Positions 1 to 5,829 of a stretch of 5,829 bases of DNA are shown here, piece by piece; the first letter of the stretch is position 1; each line of letters begins with the position of its first letter. Source of the DNA: Candidatus Methanophagaceae archaeon. Its GTDB lineage: Archaea; Halobacteriota; Syntropharchaeia; Alkanophagales; Methanospirareceae. Below the pieces are notes generated by a model, which saw only the letters and a list, made by a program, of their open reading frames with translations, was not told the DNA's origin and made no database searches. The position numbers were made by a program, and so were the translations under genes. The stretch covers positions 1 through 5,829 of the forward strand of contig QENJ01000288.1 of NCBI GenBank assembly GCA_013374505.1, read 5' to 3'.

Positions 1-1379
1 TCGATAATAGCATCGAGGACACGACACCCGTTCTTCCGTGCTGTAGAGATATACCCACGAATACTACAGAACACATCCGCCCCTTCAGCAGTTCGGAAGG
101 TGCCTGACACCTTCTGTTTCACTTTCATCATACGTATATCGCGCTCGGCCTGATTGTTGTCAAAAGGCACACGAAAATCGTACATAAATGCCAACACTTC
201 CTGCTTGTATTCCTTTAAGCGGTCAAGTAGATTTTGGGGCGGAGATTGCTTGGTTCTGCCCCGTTTTCCTGGTTCTTTCTGCGGTGGAGGATTCATTTCA
301 AGTCCGTATTCAATAATCTCGTCGTATCGCGCTTCATATACCTCTATCTTTTCAGGATCTAGGTGATTACTGTACTCACAGACCAAATCCACTTCTTCCG
401 TGATGTCTATCAAGCAGCGACTCAATTTTTCTGCCCACTCCTGCCCGTATTGCTCATAGATGAATATAGTGTCACGCAAGTGGTGGGCATTGCAGAGACC
501 GTGCTTTAGATGGTCGTATCCAAAGTAGGGTCTCCAGTGATCATGCACCGCTCTCCCACAAAACTCGGGCAAAATCCCTATCGCGTCCATCGCTTCCCTG
601 CCACGTTTCTGATGCACCGTATAATACGTCAGATAAGGTGTACAAGCAACATGCAGCCAGTTCAATTTGTTCTCCACCGGCAAACCCGTTTCATCGAAGT
701 TGACTACATCAGCGTTTATCAACTGCTCTTTAATCGCCTCGTTAGCGGGTTTTACGCACTCTGCACAGGTTATGTTCGCCTGAAGTGTAATTGCCTCAGA
801 AGGGTGATGACCGACAACATCCTCGAAGAATTCGCTGATGCGCTCCAACGGGATGAATTGATAGTTGTTCAGGTATACAGCCAGCGCTTTGACGCGGCTG
901 CCGTATTGCACTGATGCGGTCACGTCAAGAGGAAAAGAAGCGGTATTCGCTGTGCCACAGCAGGAACAGATCTTGATCTCTGCCTGATGCTCGATTACTT
1001 CCAGTTGTATGGGTGGAATGTCAAAGACCTGACGCTTCTGATAACCCACAACGTCGGTATCTTCAAGAGTTACACTGCACATAGCGCACTGCCCGACCTT
1101 GTGCACCTCTGTGTGGTCCGGTTTTTCCGATGGTTCCAAAGTATGACCTTTATGCCCCTTCTGCCCGCCGCTTTTTTTGATGCCGGTTTTTCTCATACTT
1201 TTGGTGCGGTGCTTTTTGAAACCATCGCTAGAAGGGGGTTTGCTGCTGTTCTTGCTATTTTTGTTCAAACGATCCTGCTGTGCCTGCAATTCCTGAATGA
1301 GCTGCTCAACAAGTTGAATAATCTCCTCTTCTCCTTGCCGGTATGCTGCACGAATTTCATCACGGGTAGGTATATTCAT
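1..1379 (-). CDS. IS66-family transposase, 3' end outside window
   Basis: DDE transposase that would cut and join the ends of its own element. Translating the minus strand from ATG at 1377-1379 gives 459 uninterrupted codons to the window edge, with no frameshift. Visible parts in order: a Gln/Glu-rich helical N-terminus (about 15-40); an NSSKPPSSDG segment (44-53) and a basic GGQKGHKGH stretch (71-79), both typical of the family; a zinc-ribbon-like pair CAMC (98-101) and CSCC (138-141); then the catalytic core. Catalytic residues are D229 in FDETG, D280 in HDHWRPY and E412 in DNNQAERDIR. The last visible segment (GYISTARKNG, 442-451) lies near the usual C-terminus, so probably only a few residues are missing. 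An in-frame ATG at 1394 is an alternative start; 1379 was chosen because MNIPTRDEIR fits family N-termini and GGGA lies six bases upstream. It looks functional. The product name is firm, activity is inferred. Confidence 0.93.
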   Translation of the reverse strand, partial: MNIPTRDEIRAAYRQGEEEIIQLVEQLIQELQAQQDRLNKNSKNSSKPPSSDGFKKHRTKSMRKTGIKKSGGQKGHKGHTLEPSEKPDHTEVHKVGQCAMCSVTLEDTDVVGYQKRQVFDIPPIQLEVIEHQAEIKICSCCGTANTASFPLDVTASVQYGSRVKALAVYLNNYQFIPLERISEFFEDVVGHHPSEAITLQANITCAECVKPANEAIKEQLINADVVNFDETGLPVENKLNWLHVACTPYLTYYTVHQKRGREAMDAIGILPEFCGRAVHDHWRPYFGYDHLKHGLCNAHHLRDTIFIYEQYGQEWAEKLSRCLIDITEEVDLVCEYSNHLDPEKIEVYEARYDEIIEYGLEMNPPPQKEPGKRGRTKQSPPQNLLDRLKEYKQEVLAFMYDFRVPFDNNQAERDIRMMKVKQKVSGTFRTAEGADVFCSIRGYISTARKNGCRVLDAII

Positions 1380-1430
1380 CGTTTGTCCCTTCATCAATCG
1401 AAACGTTTTATTTACAACCATAGGGATGGA

Positions 1431-1439
1431 TAATATAAA
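1431..1439 (-). promoter_or_regulatory. Probable archaeal TATA box of the transposase gene
   Basis: The minus strand reads TTTATATTA here, close to the archaeal box A consensus. Transcription starting about 25 bases downstream would begin near 1409, giving a leader of roughly 30 bases before the ATG at 1379. An 8-base palindrome AAACGTTT (1401-1408) lies near that predicted start. No experimental support is available from the sequence. Confidence 0.45.
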
Positions 1440-1459
1440 GTCTTATCCGTAATAACTTC

Positions 1460-1478
1460 GTAGTGGGTGAGTAGTTAC
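1460..1478 (-). repeat. Candidate terminal inverted repeat of the IS66 element
   Basis: On the minus strand this reads GTAACTACTCACCCACTAC, beginning with the GTAA typical of IS66 ends. It lies between the transposase promoter and the first bases that fit the antitoxin remnant. The partner repeat is outside the window, so the length and exact end are guesses. Confidence 0.4.
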
Positions 1479-1733
1479 CAAAAAAGGTGCTATTTTAGAA
1501 ATCCCTAGGATAAGAATAAACTCGTGGAATATGCAAAAAAACTTGAAAATTCGCGTGTGATTAGACGGTTGGGCTATCTCTGCGAGTTCTTAGCCATAGA
1601 TATTGACATTCCTGAAATCAAAACCCGGAATTACCTGTTACTTGACCCTCCAATGCCCCATAAAGGACCAAAAAACGCAAAATGGAGGTTAATCATAAAT
1701 CTGGATGACAAAATAATGGGTGATTTGGAATGA
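1479..1733 (+). pseudogene. abiEi: AbiEi-type antitoxin, C-terminal remnant
   Basis: This is the tail of a type IV antitoxin of the AbiEi family. Full-length members combine an N-terminal winged-helix DNA-binding domain that represses the operon with a C-terminal domain that counters the toxin. Only about 70-80 codons remain. From the GTG at 1524 the 69 residues contain VIRRLGYL (12-19), LLLDPPMP (38-45) and KWRLIIN (53-59), which match the conserved end of this family as I know it. The winged helix and most of the C-terminal domain are missing, and the IS66 end abuts the break. The same frame stays open upstream of 1524 back to about 1479 except for a TAG at 1506-1508; the residues before it (CYFRNP) also look family-like. 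The stop TGA overlaps the toxin start (ATGA at 1730-1733), the usual coupled layout. A TATTTTA at 1491-1497 could drive leftover transcription, but this is weak. Expression as a short protein from GTG 1524 cannot be excluded; antitoxin function seems unlikely. Confidence 0.75.
1719..1724 (+). promoter_or_regulatory. Ribosome binding site of abiEii copy 1
   Basis: GGTGAT, complementary to the 3' end of archaeal 16S rRNA, ends five bases before the ATG at 1730 and lies inside the antitoxin tail. It supports the 1730 start and translational coupling. Because it lies upstream of the duplicated unit, copy 2 does not have it. Confidence 0.6.
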
Positions 1734-2524
1734 TACCTTCAAGAGAGATAAGAGAGAAAGCGAGGGAGTGCGGTGTTCCCGAAACAACGGTTGAAAGGGA
1801 CTATGCTCAGAATTGGCTGTTAAAATACCTCCCAACTAAAAATATGATTCTAAAAGGTGGCACCAGGATAAGAAAACTCTATATTGCTAATTTTAGATTT
1901 TCTGATGACCTGGACTTCACATTGCTGGAAGATTTAGAGAAAAAGGATTCAGAAGATGAGATCAGTAACGCAGTGAAAGGCGCTAAAGAAGAAAGTGGAA
2001 TAAAATTTGATGATAGTCTCAAGATTAATGAGAATGTAAACGGATACGTGGTTCTCATCCATTTCAGGGTTATGCGCAACGTTGGGAACCCACTAAAAAT
2101 CAAACTGGATTTTACAAACGCTAAAAAGGAAATAATATTGTTTCCAATAGAAAAGAGGCCCATTATTCATCCTTATTCTGATGATTACAAAGCGGAAATA
2201 CTTGCTTATTCTCTGGAGGAGATTGTCGCTGAAAAGACACGTGCTTTATTTGAAAGAACGAGACCAAGGGACCTCTATGACGTGTGGGATCTACGGGATA
2301 GGGTCAATAAAGAGAAGGCTTTAGAGCTACTGGAAGAGAAATGCCGATTTGAAGGTGTAAGTATCAATACGTCATCCATCATAGCTAGAAAAAGCGATTT
2401 TGATAGTGCGTGGGAGAATTCACTCAGGCATCAATTGAAACAACTCCCGGATTTCGATAAAACATTTGATAAAGTTTTAGGTGGAATAAATAGAGGGATT
2501 GCAGAAGGAAATGATAGCAAATGA
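1730..2524 (+). CDS. abiEii: AbiEii/AbiGii-family nucleotidyltransferase toxin (copy 1, intact)
   Basis: Toxin component of a type IV (AbiE) toxin-antitoxin or phage-abortive-infection pair, a cytoplasmic nucleotidyltransferase-fold protein. Family members are reported to be GTP-binding or NTP-transferring and bacteriostatic; the substrate of this one cannot be told from sequence. The 264 residues show the family motifs in order: ERDYAQNWLL (22-31), LKGGT (41-45), the metal-binding-type FSDDLDF (57-63), KLDFT (125-129), AEKTRAL (167-173) and RPRDLYDVWDL (178-188). The length is normal for the family and all key acidic and basic residues are present. The ATG start is fixed by GGTGAT upstream and by the ATGA overlap with the antitoxin remnant. 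The gene is much richer in A/T than purL, suggesting horizontal acquisition. From 1743 onward it is duplicated downstream. The oddity is a seemingly functional toxin whose antitoxin gene is truncated, so it may be silent, tolerated, or neutralised from another locus. Confidence 0.9.
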   Translation: MIPSREIREKARECGVPETTVERDYAQNWLLKYLPTKNMILKGGTRIRKLYIANFRFSDDLDFTLLEDLEKKDSEDEISNAVKGAKEESGIKFDDSLKINENVNGYVVLIHFRVMRNVGNPLKIKLDFTNAKKEIILFPIEKRPIIHPYSDDYKAEILAYSLEEIVAEKTRALFERTRPRDLYDVWDLRDRVNKEKALELLEEKCRFEGVSINTSSIIARKSDFDSAWENSLRHQLKQLPDFDKTFDKVLGGINRGIAEGNDSK

Positions 2525-2526
2525 GA
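1743..2526 (+). repeat. Tandem duplication, unit 1 (784 bases)
   Basis: Every base from 1743 to 2526 reappears 780 bases later (2523-3306), by line-by-line comparison. The unit covers the toxin gene from its fifth codon to just past its stop. Identity breaks at 1742 (A against T at 2522) on the left and after 2526 (G at 2527 against T at 3307) on the right. The two copies share GAGA (2523-2526). Confidence 0.97.
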
Positions 2527-3306
2527 GATAAGAGAGAAAGCGAGGGAGTGCGGTGTTCCCGAAACAACGGTTGAAAGGGACTATGCTCAGAATTGGCTGT
2601 TAAAATACCTCCCAACTAAAAATATGATTCTAAAAGGTGGCACCAGGATAAGAAAACTCTATATTGCTAATTTTAGATTTTCTGATGACCTGGACTTCAC
2701 ATTGCTGGAAGATTTAGAGAAAAAGGATTCAGAAGATGAGATCAGTAACGCAGTGAAAGGCGCTAAAGAAGAAAGTGGAATAAAATTTGATGATAGTCTC
2801 AAGATTAATGAGAATGTAAACGGATACGTGGTTCTCATCCATTTCAGGGTTATGCGCAACGTTGGGAACCCACTAAAAATCAAACTGGATTTTACAAACG
2901 CTAAAAAGGAAATAATATTGTTTCCAATAGAAAAGAGGCCCATTATTCATCCTTATTCTGATGATTACAAAGCGGAAATACTTGCTTATTCTCTGGAGGA
3001 GATTGTCGCTGAAAAGACACGTGCTTTATTTGAAAGAACGAGACCAAGGGACCTCTATGACGTGTGGGATCTACGGGATAGGGTCAATAAAGAGAAGGCT
3101 TTAGAGCTACTGGAAGAGAAATGCCGATTTGAAGGTGTAAGTATCAATACGTCATCCATCATAGCTAGAAAAAGCGATTTTGATAGTGCGTGGGAGAATT
3201 CACTCAGGCATCAATTGAAACAACTCCCGGATTTCGATAAAACATTTGATAAAGTTTTAGGTGGAATAAATAGAGGGATTGCAGAAGGAAATGATAGCAA
3301 ATGAGA
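2523..3306 (+). repeat. Tandem duplication, unit 2 (784 bases)
   Basis: Second copy of the unit, with no visible difference from the first. GAGA occurs at all three edges (1743-1746, 2523-2526, 3303-3306), the pattern expected when a duplication forms between two 4-base microhomologies that originally lay on either side of the toxin gene. No transposase, inverted repeats or longer flanking repeats accompany it. Confidence 0.97.
2525..3304 (+). pseudogene. abiEii: AbiEii-family toxin, copy 2, 5'-truncated duplicate
   Basis: Exact duplicate of the toxin gene from codon 6 to the stop (TGA at 3302-3304). The duplication removed codons 1-5 with the ATG, and the ribosome binding site. The frame matches copy 1 because the 780-base offset is a multiple of three, so the only thing between the two coding copies is the TGA at 2522-2524. 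The first in-frame ATG is at 2624 and would give 226 residues that keep LKGGT, FSDDLDF, KLDFT, AEKTRAL and RPRDLYDVWDL. They lack the N-terminal helix with the conserved ERDYAQNWLL motif. The bases before 2624 (CCTCCC and an A-rich stretch) offer no ribosome binding site. Expression would therefore need reinitiation or stop readthrough. I treat it as a recent pseudogene. A short active variant or an assembly artefact are the alternatives. Confidence 0.75.
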
Positions 3307-3395
3307 TTTTTGGGTCGGAGCAAATACTTTCAAGCAAAGCCTACTTGGTTAACGAACTGAGAAAGGCAGGAGAGAATAAATGTACCCATCAATAA
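3291..3395 (+). CDS. Possible small ORF (34 aa) overlapping the toxin 3' end, unknown function
   Basis: ATG at 3291 opens a 34-codon frame (MIANEIFGSEQILSSKAY at its start, rich in helix-forming residues) ending in TAA at 3393-3395. It overlaps the last codons of toxin copy 2 in another frame, an arrangement seen in coupled operon genes. GAAGGA lies only a base or so before the ATG, too close to be a good ribosome binding site. In copy 1 the equivalent ATG (2511) meets a stop after six codons because of the duplication junction. I do not recognise the protein; it may be the start of a lost third gene or chance. Confidence 0.25.
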   Translation: MIANEIFGSEQILSSKAYLVNELRKAGENKCTHQ

Positions 3396-3430
3396 TATGA
3401 TTGAAACCCGCTTTTGTACCTATCCAATAA
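3381..3430. repeat. Imperfect short direct repeat in the intergenic region
   Basis: TGTACCCATCAATAA at 3381-3395 and TGTACCTATCCAATAA at 3415-3430 agree except for one substitution and one extra C. Their starts are 34 bases apart. They lie between the toxin locus and the purL terminator. They could be the footprint of an excised or inserted element, a protein-binding pair, or chance. Confidence 0.4.
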
Positions 3431-3452
3431 ACAAAAAAATAGACCTAAAAAG
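3431..3452 (-). terminator. Poly-T terminator of purL
   Basis: Just past the purL stop (TAA at 3456-3458), the minus strand carries TTTTT (3447-3451) followed by TTTTTTT (3433-3439), with no clear hairpin. Two closely spaced T-tracts after a stop codon are the typical archaeal intrinsic termination signal. On the plus strand, TTTTT at 3307-3311, just after the toxin copy 2 stop, may do the same for the toxin transcript. Confidence 0.6.
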
Positions 3453-3455
3453 ACG

Positions 3456-5777
3456 TTATAGAATATTCCCACGCCACGCACCCCTTAATTCACCCAACGA
3501 AAGATCCACCAACGCCCTGTTACCATCATAAACGTCAACCCTCTTCGCATCCACAATCTCACCTATTTTAATTACTAGCTGTCCCGCCATCACCGCCTCA
3601 AATTTTGATGCTTCCTCTTGCCACACCTCAACAACCCACCTCGTGTTAGATTCCGAAAACAACTTGTAGTCACTTCTTAGCTTCGTATTTACACCCGCAA
3701 TATCTATAGTAGCACCGAGGTCCCCACCTATTAACATCTCGCAGACGGCAACTGCAAGCCCACCTTCCGAAACGTCATGGCAGCTCGCTATCAGACCTTC
3801 TTGCATACTACCCAGTAAAGCACCCATTCGCTTCTTCAACACGTCCGGTTTCGTTTCGGGTACAACAACACCGTCCAGATCGCTTAACCTGAAATACTCG
3901 CTACCACCCAGTTCCTTCTTCGTATCACCTATCACATACAACAAATTCCCGGATTCTTTCACATCCACACTAACGCATTCCCTTACGTCTTCGCACAGCC
4001 CGATACCCAGAATAGTAGGAGTCGGCGGAATAGCTTCACCCATAGCTGCGGATTCGTTATAAAAGCTCACATTACCACTCACAAACGGTATCCCCAACGC
4101 AGAAGCCATGTGCCCAAGCCCGCGACAGCATTCATAGAACTCACCCATCCGATCGGGCTTCTCAGGATTACCGAAATTCAAGCAATCCGCAAACGAATGA
4201 GCCACGGCACCCACCGCCGTCAAATTACGGCAGACTTCGTCCACCGCACTTGCCGCACCCCAAAACGGATTGATAGTGCAATACGAAGGGTTTACATCCG
4301 CGGTAATCGCAAGTCCCTTATATGATTCTTCCACAGGCTTTATCACCGTGGCATCACCATGCGTTTCTTTACCTTTTAACCCTTGCAGTGGCTTTATTAC
4401 CGTAGAAGCACGTACTTCATAGTCGTATTGTCTTATAACAGCTTCGCGTGAGCTGATATTTAACGCTGCGAGCAGCTTTTTCACTGTTTCGTTGTAGTCC
4501 CCCGGCTCTGCTACGGAAAGCTCTTCTGTCTGCTCAGTTTTTAGTACAGTCTTCGGACGTTCATAAATAGAACAGGCCACGAGGAACTCGGTATCCAGCT
4601 CGAATATCAACTCATCCTGAAAATAAATCCGTACCTGCGAAGCTTGCGTACCGTTTTTGATCGAACTGTTCTTAAAAGTTTTGCCTATGGCCACGGCATC
4701 TACGTCCCATTTGTCGAATATTTCAAGCAATGCCGCCTCTTTTTCCGGTTGCACTGCCATTAGAAACCGTTCCTGCGATTCCGAAATCCAGATCTCCCAG
4801 GCATTAAGACCCGGTTCTTTTAATTTCACGCTCTCCAACTGTATTTCCGCACCGCATCCCCCGGCATGACACATCTCATTCACAGCACACGACAAGCCGC
4901 CACCACCGAGGTCTTTCATGCCGCTTATTAGACCTTTGTCGTTACATTCGAGTATAGCGTGCATTAACGGTTCCTTCGTTATCGGGTCACCAACCTGAAC
5001 GGCACTTCGGGACTCCTCTTCGCCTGTTAACTCGACAGACGCAAAAGTAACGCCGTGTATGCCATCCCGCCCGGTTTTTCCGCCGACTAGAACAAGCACC
5101 TCATCGGGCTTCGCACGGCTTCTACTCAGGTCGGATTTCCGCATTATTCCCACGCAGCCCACGTTCACCACGCAATTGCCCACGTACCCCTCATGGAAAT
5201 AGACCATACCGGCACACGTGGGGATGCCTATACGGTTCCCGTAATCGCCTATACCTGATACGACACCATCAAACAAGAATCTTGGATGTTTTACGCCTTC
5301 CGGCACTTTTGCATCCGGATAATCCAGCGGACCAAAGAACAGGGGGTCAATTAATGCGACTGGTTGTGCGCCCATACATATTACGTCACGGACAATGCCG
5401 CCTATCCCGGTTGCCGCACCACCATAAGGTTCTACCGCGGAAGGATGGTTGTGGCTTTCGAACGCCAGAACATAAGCGTGTTCATTATCGAATTCCACGA
5501 CTCCCGCATCTTCTTTTATCACTAACATATTTTGTGGCGCGGTTATGCCAAAGATAAACTCTTTCAAGATGTTCTTCGAGCTTTTATAGCCACAATGTTC
5601 CGACCACGATTGCGCTATGCACTGGACCTCTACATCAGTCGGTTCCCGACCTTTTGCTACGAAATAGCGTTTTAGCCGTTGCATCTCTTCTAAATTTAGC
5701 GAAAGTCCCATACGGTCACTTAATAGTTTCAATTCGGCGTCTTCTGCATCCCGTAATCTTACTTCAACCCTTTTCAT
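3456..5777 (-). CDS. purL: Phosphoribosylformylglycinamidine synthase subunit PurL
   Basis: Catalytic large subunit of FGAM synthase, the ATP-dependent fourth step of de novo IMP synthesis. It converts FGAR to FGAM using ammonia delivered by the glutaminase PurQ, with PurS bridging. At 773 residues it is the small prokaryotic/archaeal form without a fused glutaminase domain. Visible motifs: SWSEHCGYKSS (57-67, with the active-site His 61), ESHNHPSAVEPYGGAATGIGG (107-127), GGKTGRDGIHG (232-242), MKDLGGGGLSCAVNEM (287-302) and SESQERF (332-338). The second AIR-synthase-like half has NPFWGAASAVDEVCRNL (503-519), DCLNFGNPEKP (531-541), SGNVSFYNE (567-575), PPTPTILGIG (584-593) and CHDVSEGGLAVA (666-677). 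All core residues look intact. The ATG at 5775-5777 is preceded by AAAGGA at a seven-base spacing. purS and purQ are not in the window. Genes upstream of purL lie beyond the right edge; downstream it converges on the toxin region. Confidence 0.98.
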   Translation of the reverse strand: MKRVEVRLRDAEDAELKLLSDRMGLSLNLEEMQRLKRYFVAKGREPTDVEVQCIAQSWSEHCGYKSSKNILKEFIFGITAPQNMLVIKEDAGVVEFDNEHAYVLAFESHNHPSAVEPYGGAATGIGGIVRDVICMGAQPVALIDPLFFGPLDYPDAKVPEGVKHPRFLFDGVVSGIGDYGNRIGIPTCAGMVYFHEGYVGNCVVNVGCVGIMRKSDLSRSRAKPDEVLVLVGGKTGRDGIHGVTFASVELTGEEESRSAVQVGDPITKEPLMHAILECNDKGLISGMKDLGGGGLSCAVNEMCHAGGCGAEIQLESVKLKEPGLNAWEIWISESQERFLMAVQPEKEAALLEIFDKWDVDAVAIGKTFKNSSIKNGTQASQVRIYFQDELIFELDTEFLVACSIYERPKTVLKTEQTEELSVAEPGDYNETVKKLLAALNISSREAVIRQYDYEVRASTVIKPLQGLKGKETHGDATVIKPVEESYKGLAITADVNPSYCTINPFWGAASAVDEVCRNLTAVGAVAHSFADCLNFGNPEKPDRMGEFYECCRGLGHMASALGIPFVSGNVSFYNESAAMGEAIPPTPTILGIGLCEDVRECVSVDVKESGNLLYVIGDTKKELGGSEYFRLSDLDGVVVPETKPDVLKKRMGALLGSMQEGLIASCHDVSEGGLAVAVCEMLIGGDLGATIDIAGVNTKLRSDYKLFSESNTRWVVEVWQEEASKFEAVMAGQLVIKIGEIVDAKRVDVYDGNRALVDLSLGELRGAWRGNIL

Positions 5778-5783
5778 TGTTTC

Positions 5784-5790
5784 GTCCTTT
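5784..5790 (-). promoter_or_regulatory. Ribosome binding site of purL
   Basis: The minus strand reads AAAGGAC, with the GGA core seven bases before the ATG at 5777, supporting that start. The remaining leader to 5829 shows no other gene. A TATATG at the extreme right edge could be part of a promoter, but it is cut off. Confidence 0.55.
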
Positions 5791-5829
5791 TATAATCGGT
5801 TACACAGATATTCTACACGGAAACATATA

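Larger units (their letters stand above)
1..1478 (-). mobile_element. IS66-family insertion sequence, partial (cut by left window edge)
   Basis: An insertion sequence occupies the left quarter of the window. It carries one long transposase gene and no room for the small TnpA and TnpB accessory genes of classical IS66 elements: only about 100 bases separate the start codon from the predicted end. This suggests the single-gene (ISBst12-like) subgroup. The right boundary is placed at 1478 because the minus strand there begins GTAAC, and IS66 ends commonly begin GTAA. It lies just outside the promoter and just before the antitoxin remnant. The other end and its inverted repeat are outside the window, so the exact boundary and the usual 8-base target duplication (candidate 1479-1486) are unproven. 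Confidence 0.85.

Noticed and set aside
154..1433. Three plus-strand open frames (154-366, 510-914, 987-1433) of 70-148 codons
   Set aside because: They lie antisense to the continuous 459-codon transposase frame with full catalytic motifs and show no recognisable domains; they are shadows.
1684..1690. GGAGGTT, a strong Shine-Dalgarno-like string
   Set aside because: It lies in the antitoxin tail, encoding part of the KWRLII segment, 40 bases from the toxin ATG and with no suitable start nearby; GGTGAT at 1719 is the better site.
1879..2163. 94-codon minus-strand frame, repeated at 2659-2943
   Set aside because: It is antisense to the toxin gene and is duplicated only because the toxin is; Ser/Leu-rich shadow composition.
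2521..2574. ATG at 2521 as a replacement start for toxin copy 2
   Set aside because: It is in a different frame from the toxin and meets TGA after 17 codons.
2424..2615. 63-codon minus-strand frame across the duplication junction
   Set aside because: It arises by chance from joining the end of copy 1 to the start of copy 2; no ribosome binding site or family resemblance.
1743..3306. The long repeat as a composite transposon or CRISPR-like structure
   Set aside because: There are only two directly adjoining copies with no spacer and no terminal inverted repeats; it is a simple tandem gene duplication.
4110..5557. Plus-strand frames at 4110-4325, 4657-4869 and 5282-5557
   Set aside because: They are antisense to the intact purL and have no recognisable content.
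5789..5797. TATA-like GATTATAAA upstream of purL on the minus strand
   Set aside because: It is only about 16 bases from the ATG, so transcription about 25 bases downstream would start inside the gene; it overlaps the ribosome binding site.

Overview
The window looks archaeal, most plausibly from a methanogen or an anaerobic methane-oxidising relative. The signs are short leaders, a TTTATATTA-type TATA box ahead of the transposase gene, poly-T tracts in place of a hairpin terminator after purL, and a transposase and PurL that read like euryarchaeal versions. This is an inference from sequence style, not a search result.

Layout from left to right. Positions 1-1478 hold most of an IS66-family insertion sequence of the single-transposase kind. 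Its gene is on the minus strand, intact as far as visible, and runs off the left edge. Next to the predicted element end lies the broken 3' part of an abiEi-type antitoxin gene (about 1479-1733, plus strand). It overlaps by ATGA a complete abiEii-type nucleotidyltransferase toxin gene (1730-2524). This is the remains of a type IV toxin-antitoxin (AbiE) operon.

The toxin gene has then been tandemly duplicated. A 784-base unit occurs twice (1743-2526 and 2523-3306) with no visible difference, offset by 780 bases and sharing a 4-base GAGA at the junction. Copy 1 keeps the native start and the coupling to abiEi. Copy 2 has lost its first five codons, including the start, but keeps the native 3' flank. 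The two copies are in the same reading frame and are separated by one TGA.

Positions 3307-3455 hold a possible 34-codon ORF, an imperfect direct repeat and the T-rich terminator of the last gene. Positions 3456-5777 (minus strand) carry an intact housekeeping purL, converging on the toxin region. The final 52 bases hold the purL leader.

Taken together, a core purine-synthesis gene borders an AT-rich defence or toxin-antitoxin island. That island was cut by an IS66 element and then rearranged by a recent tandem duplication, leaving an apparently intact toxin without a full-length antitoxin. No new type of system is evident; the unusual points are the unbalanced toxin/antitoxin state and the very recent (or artefactual) duplication.
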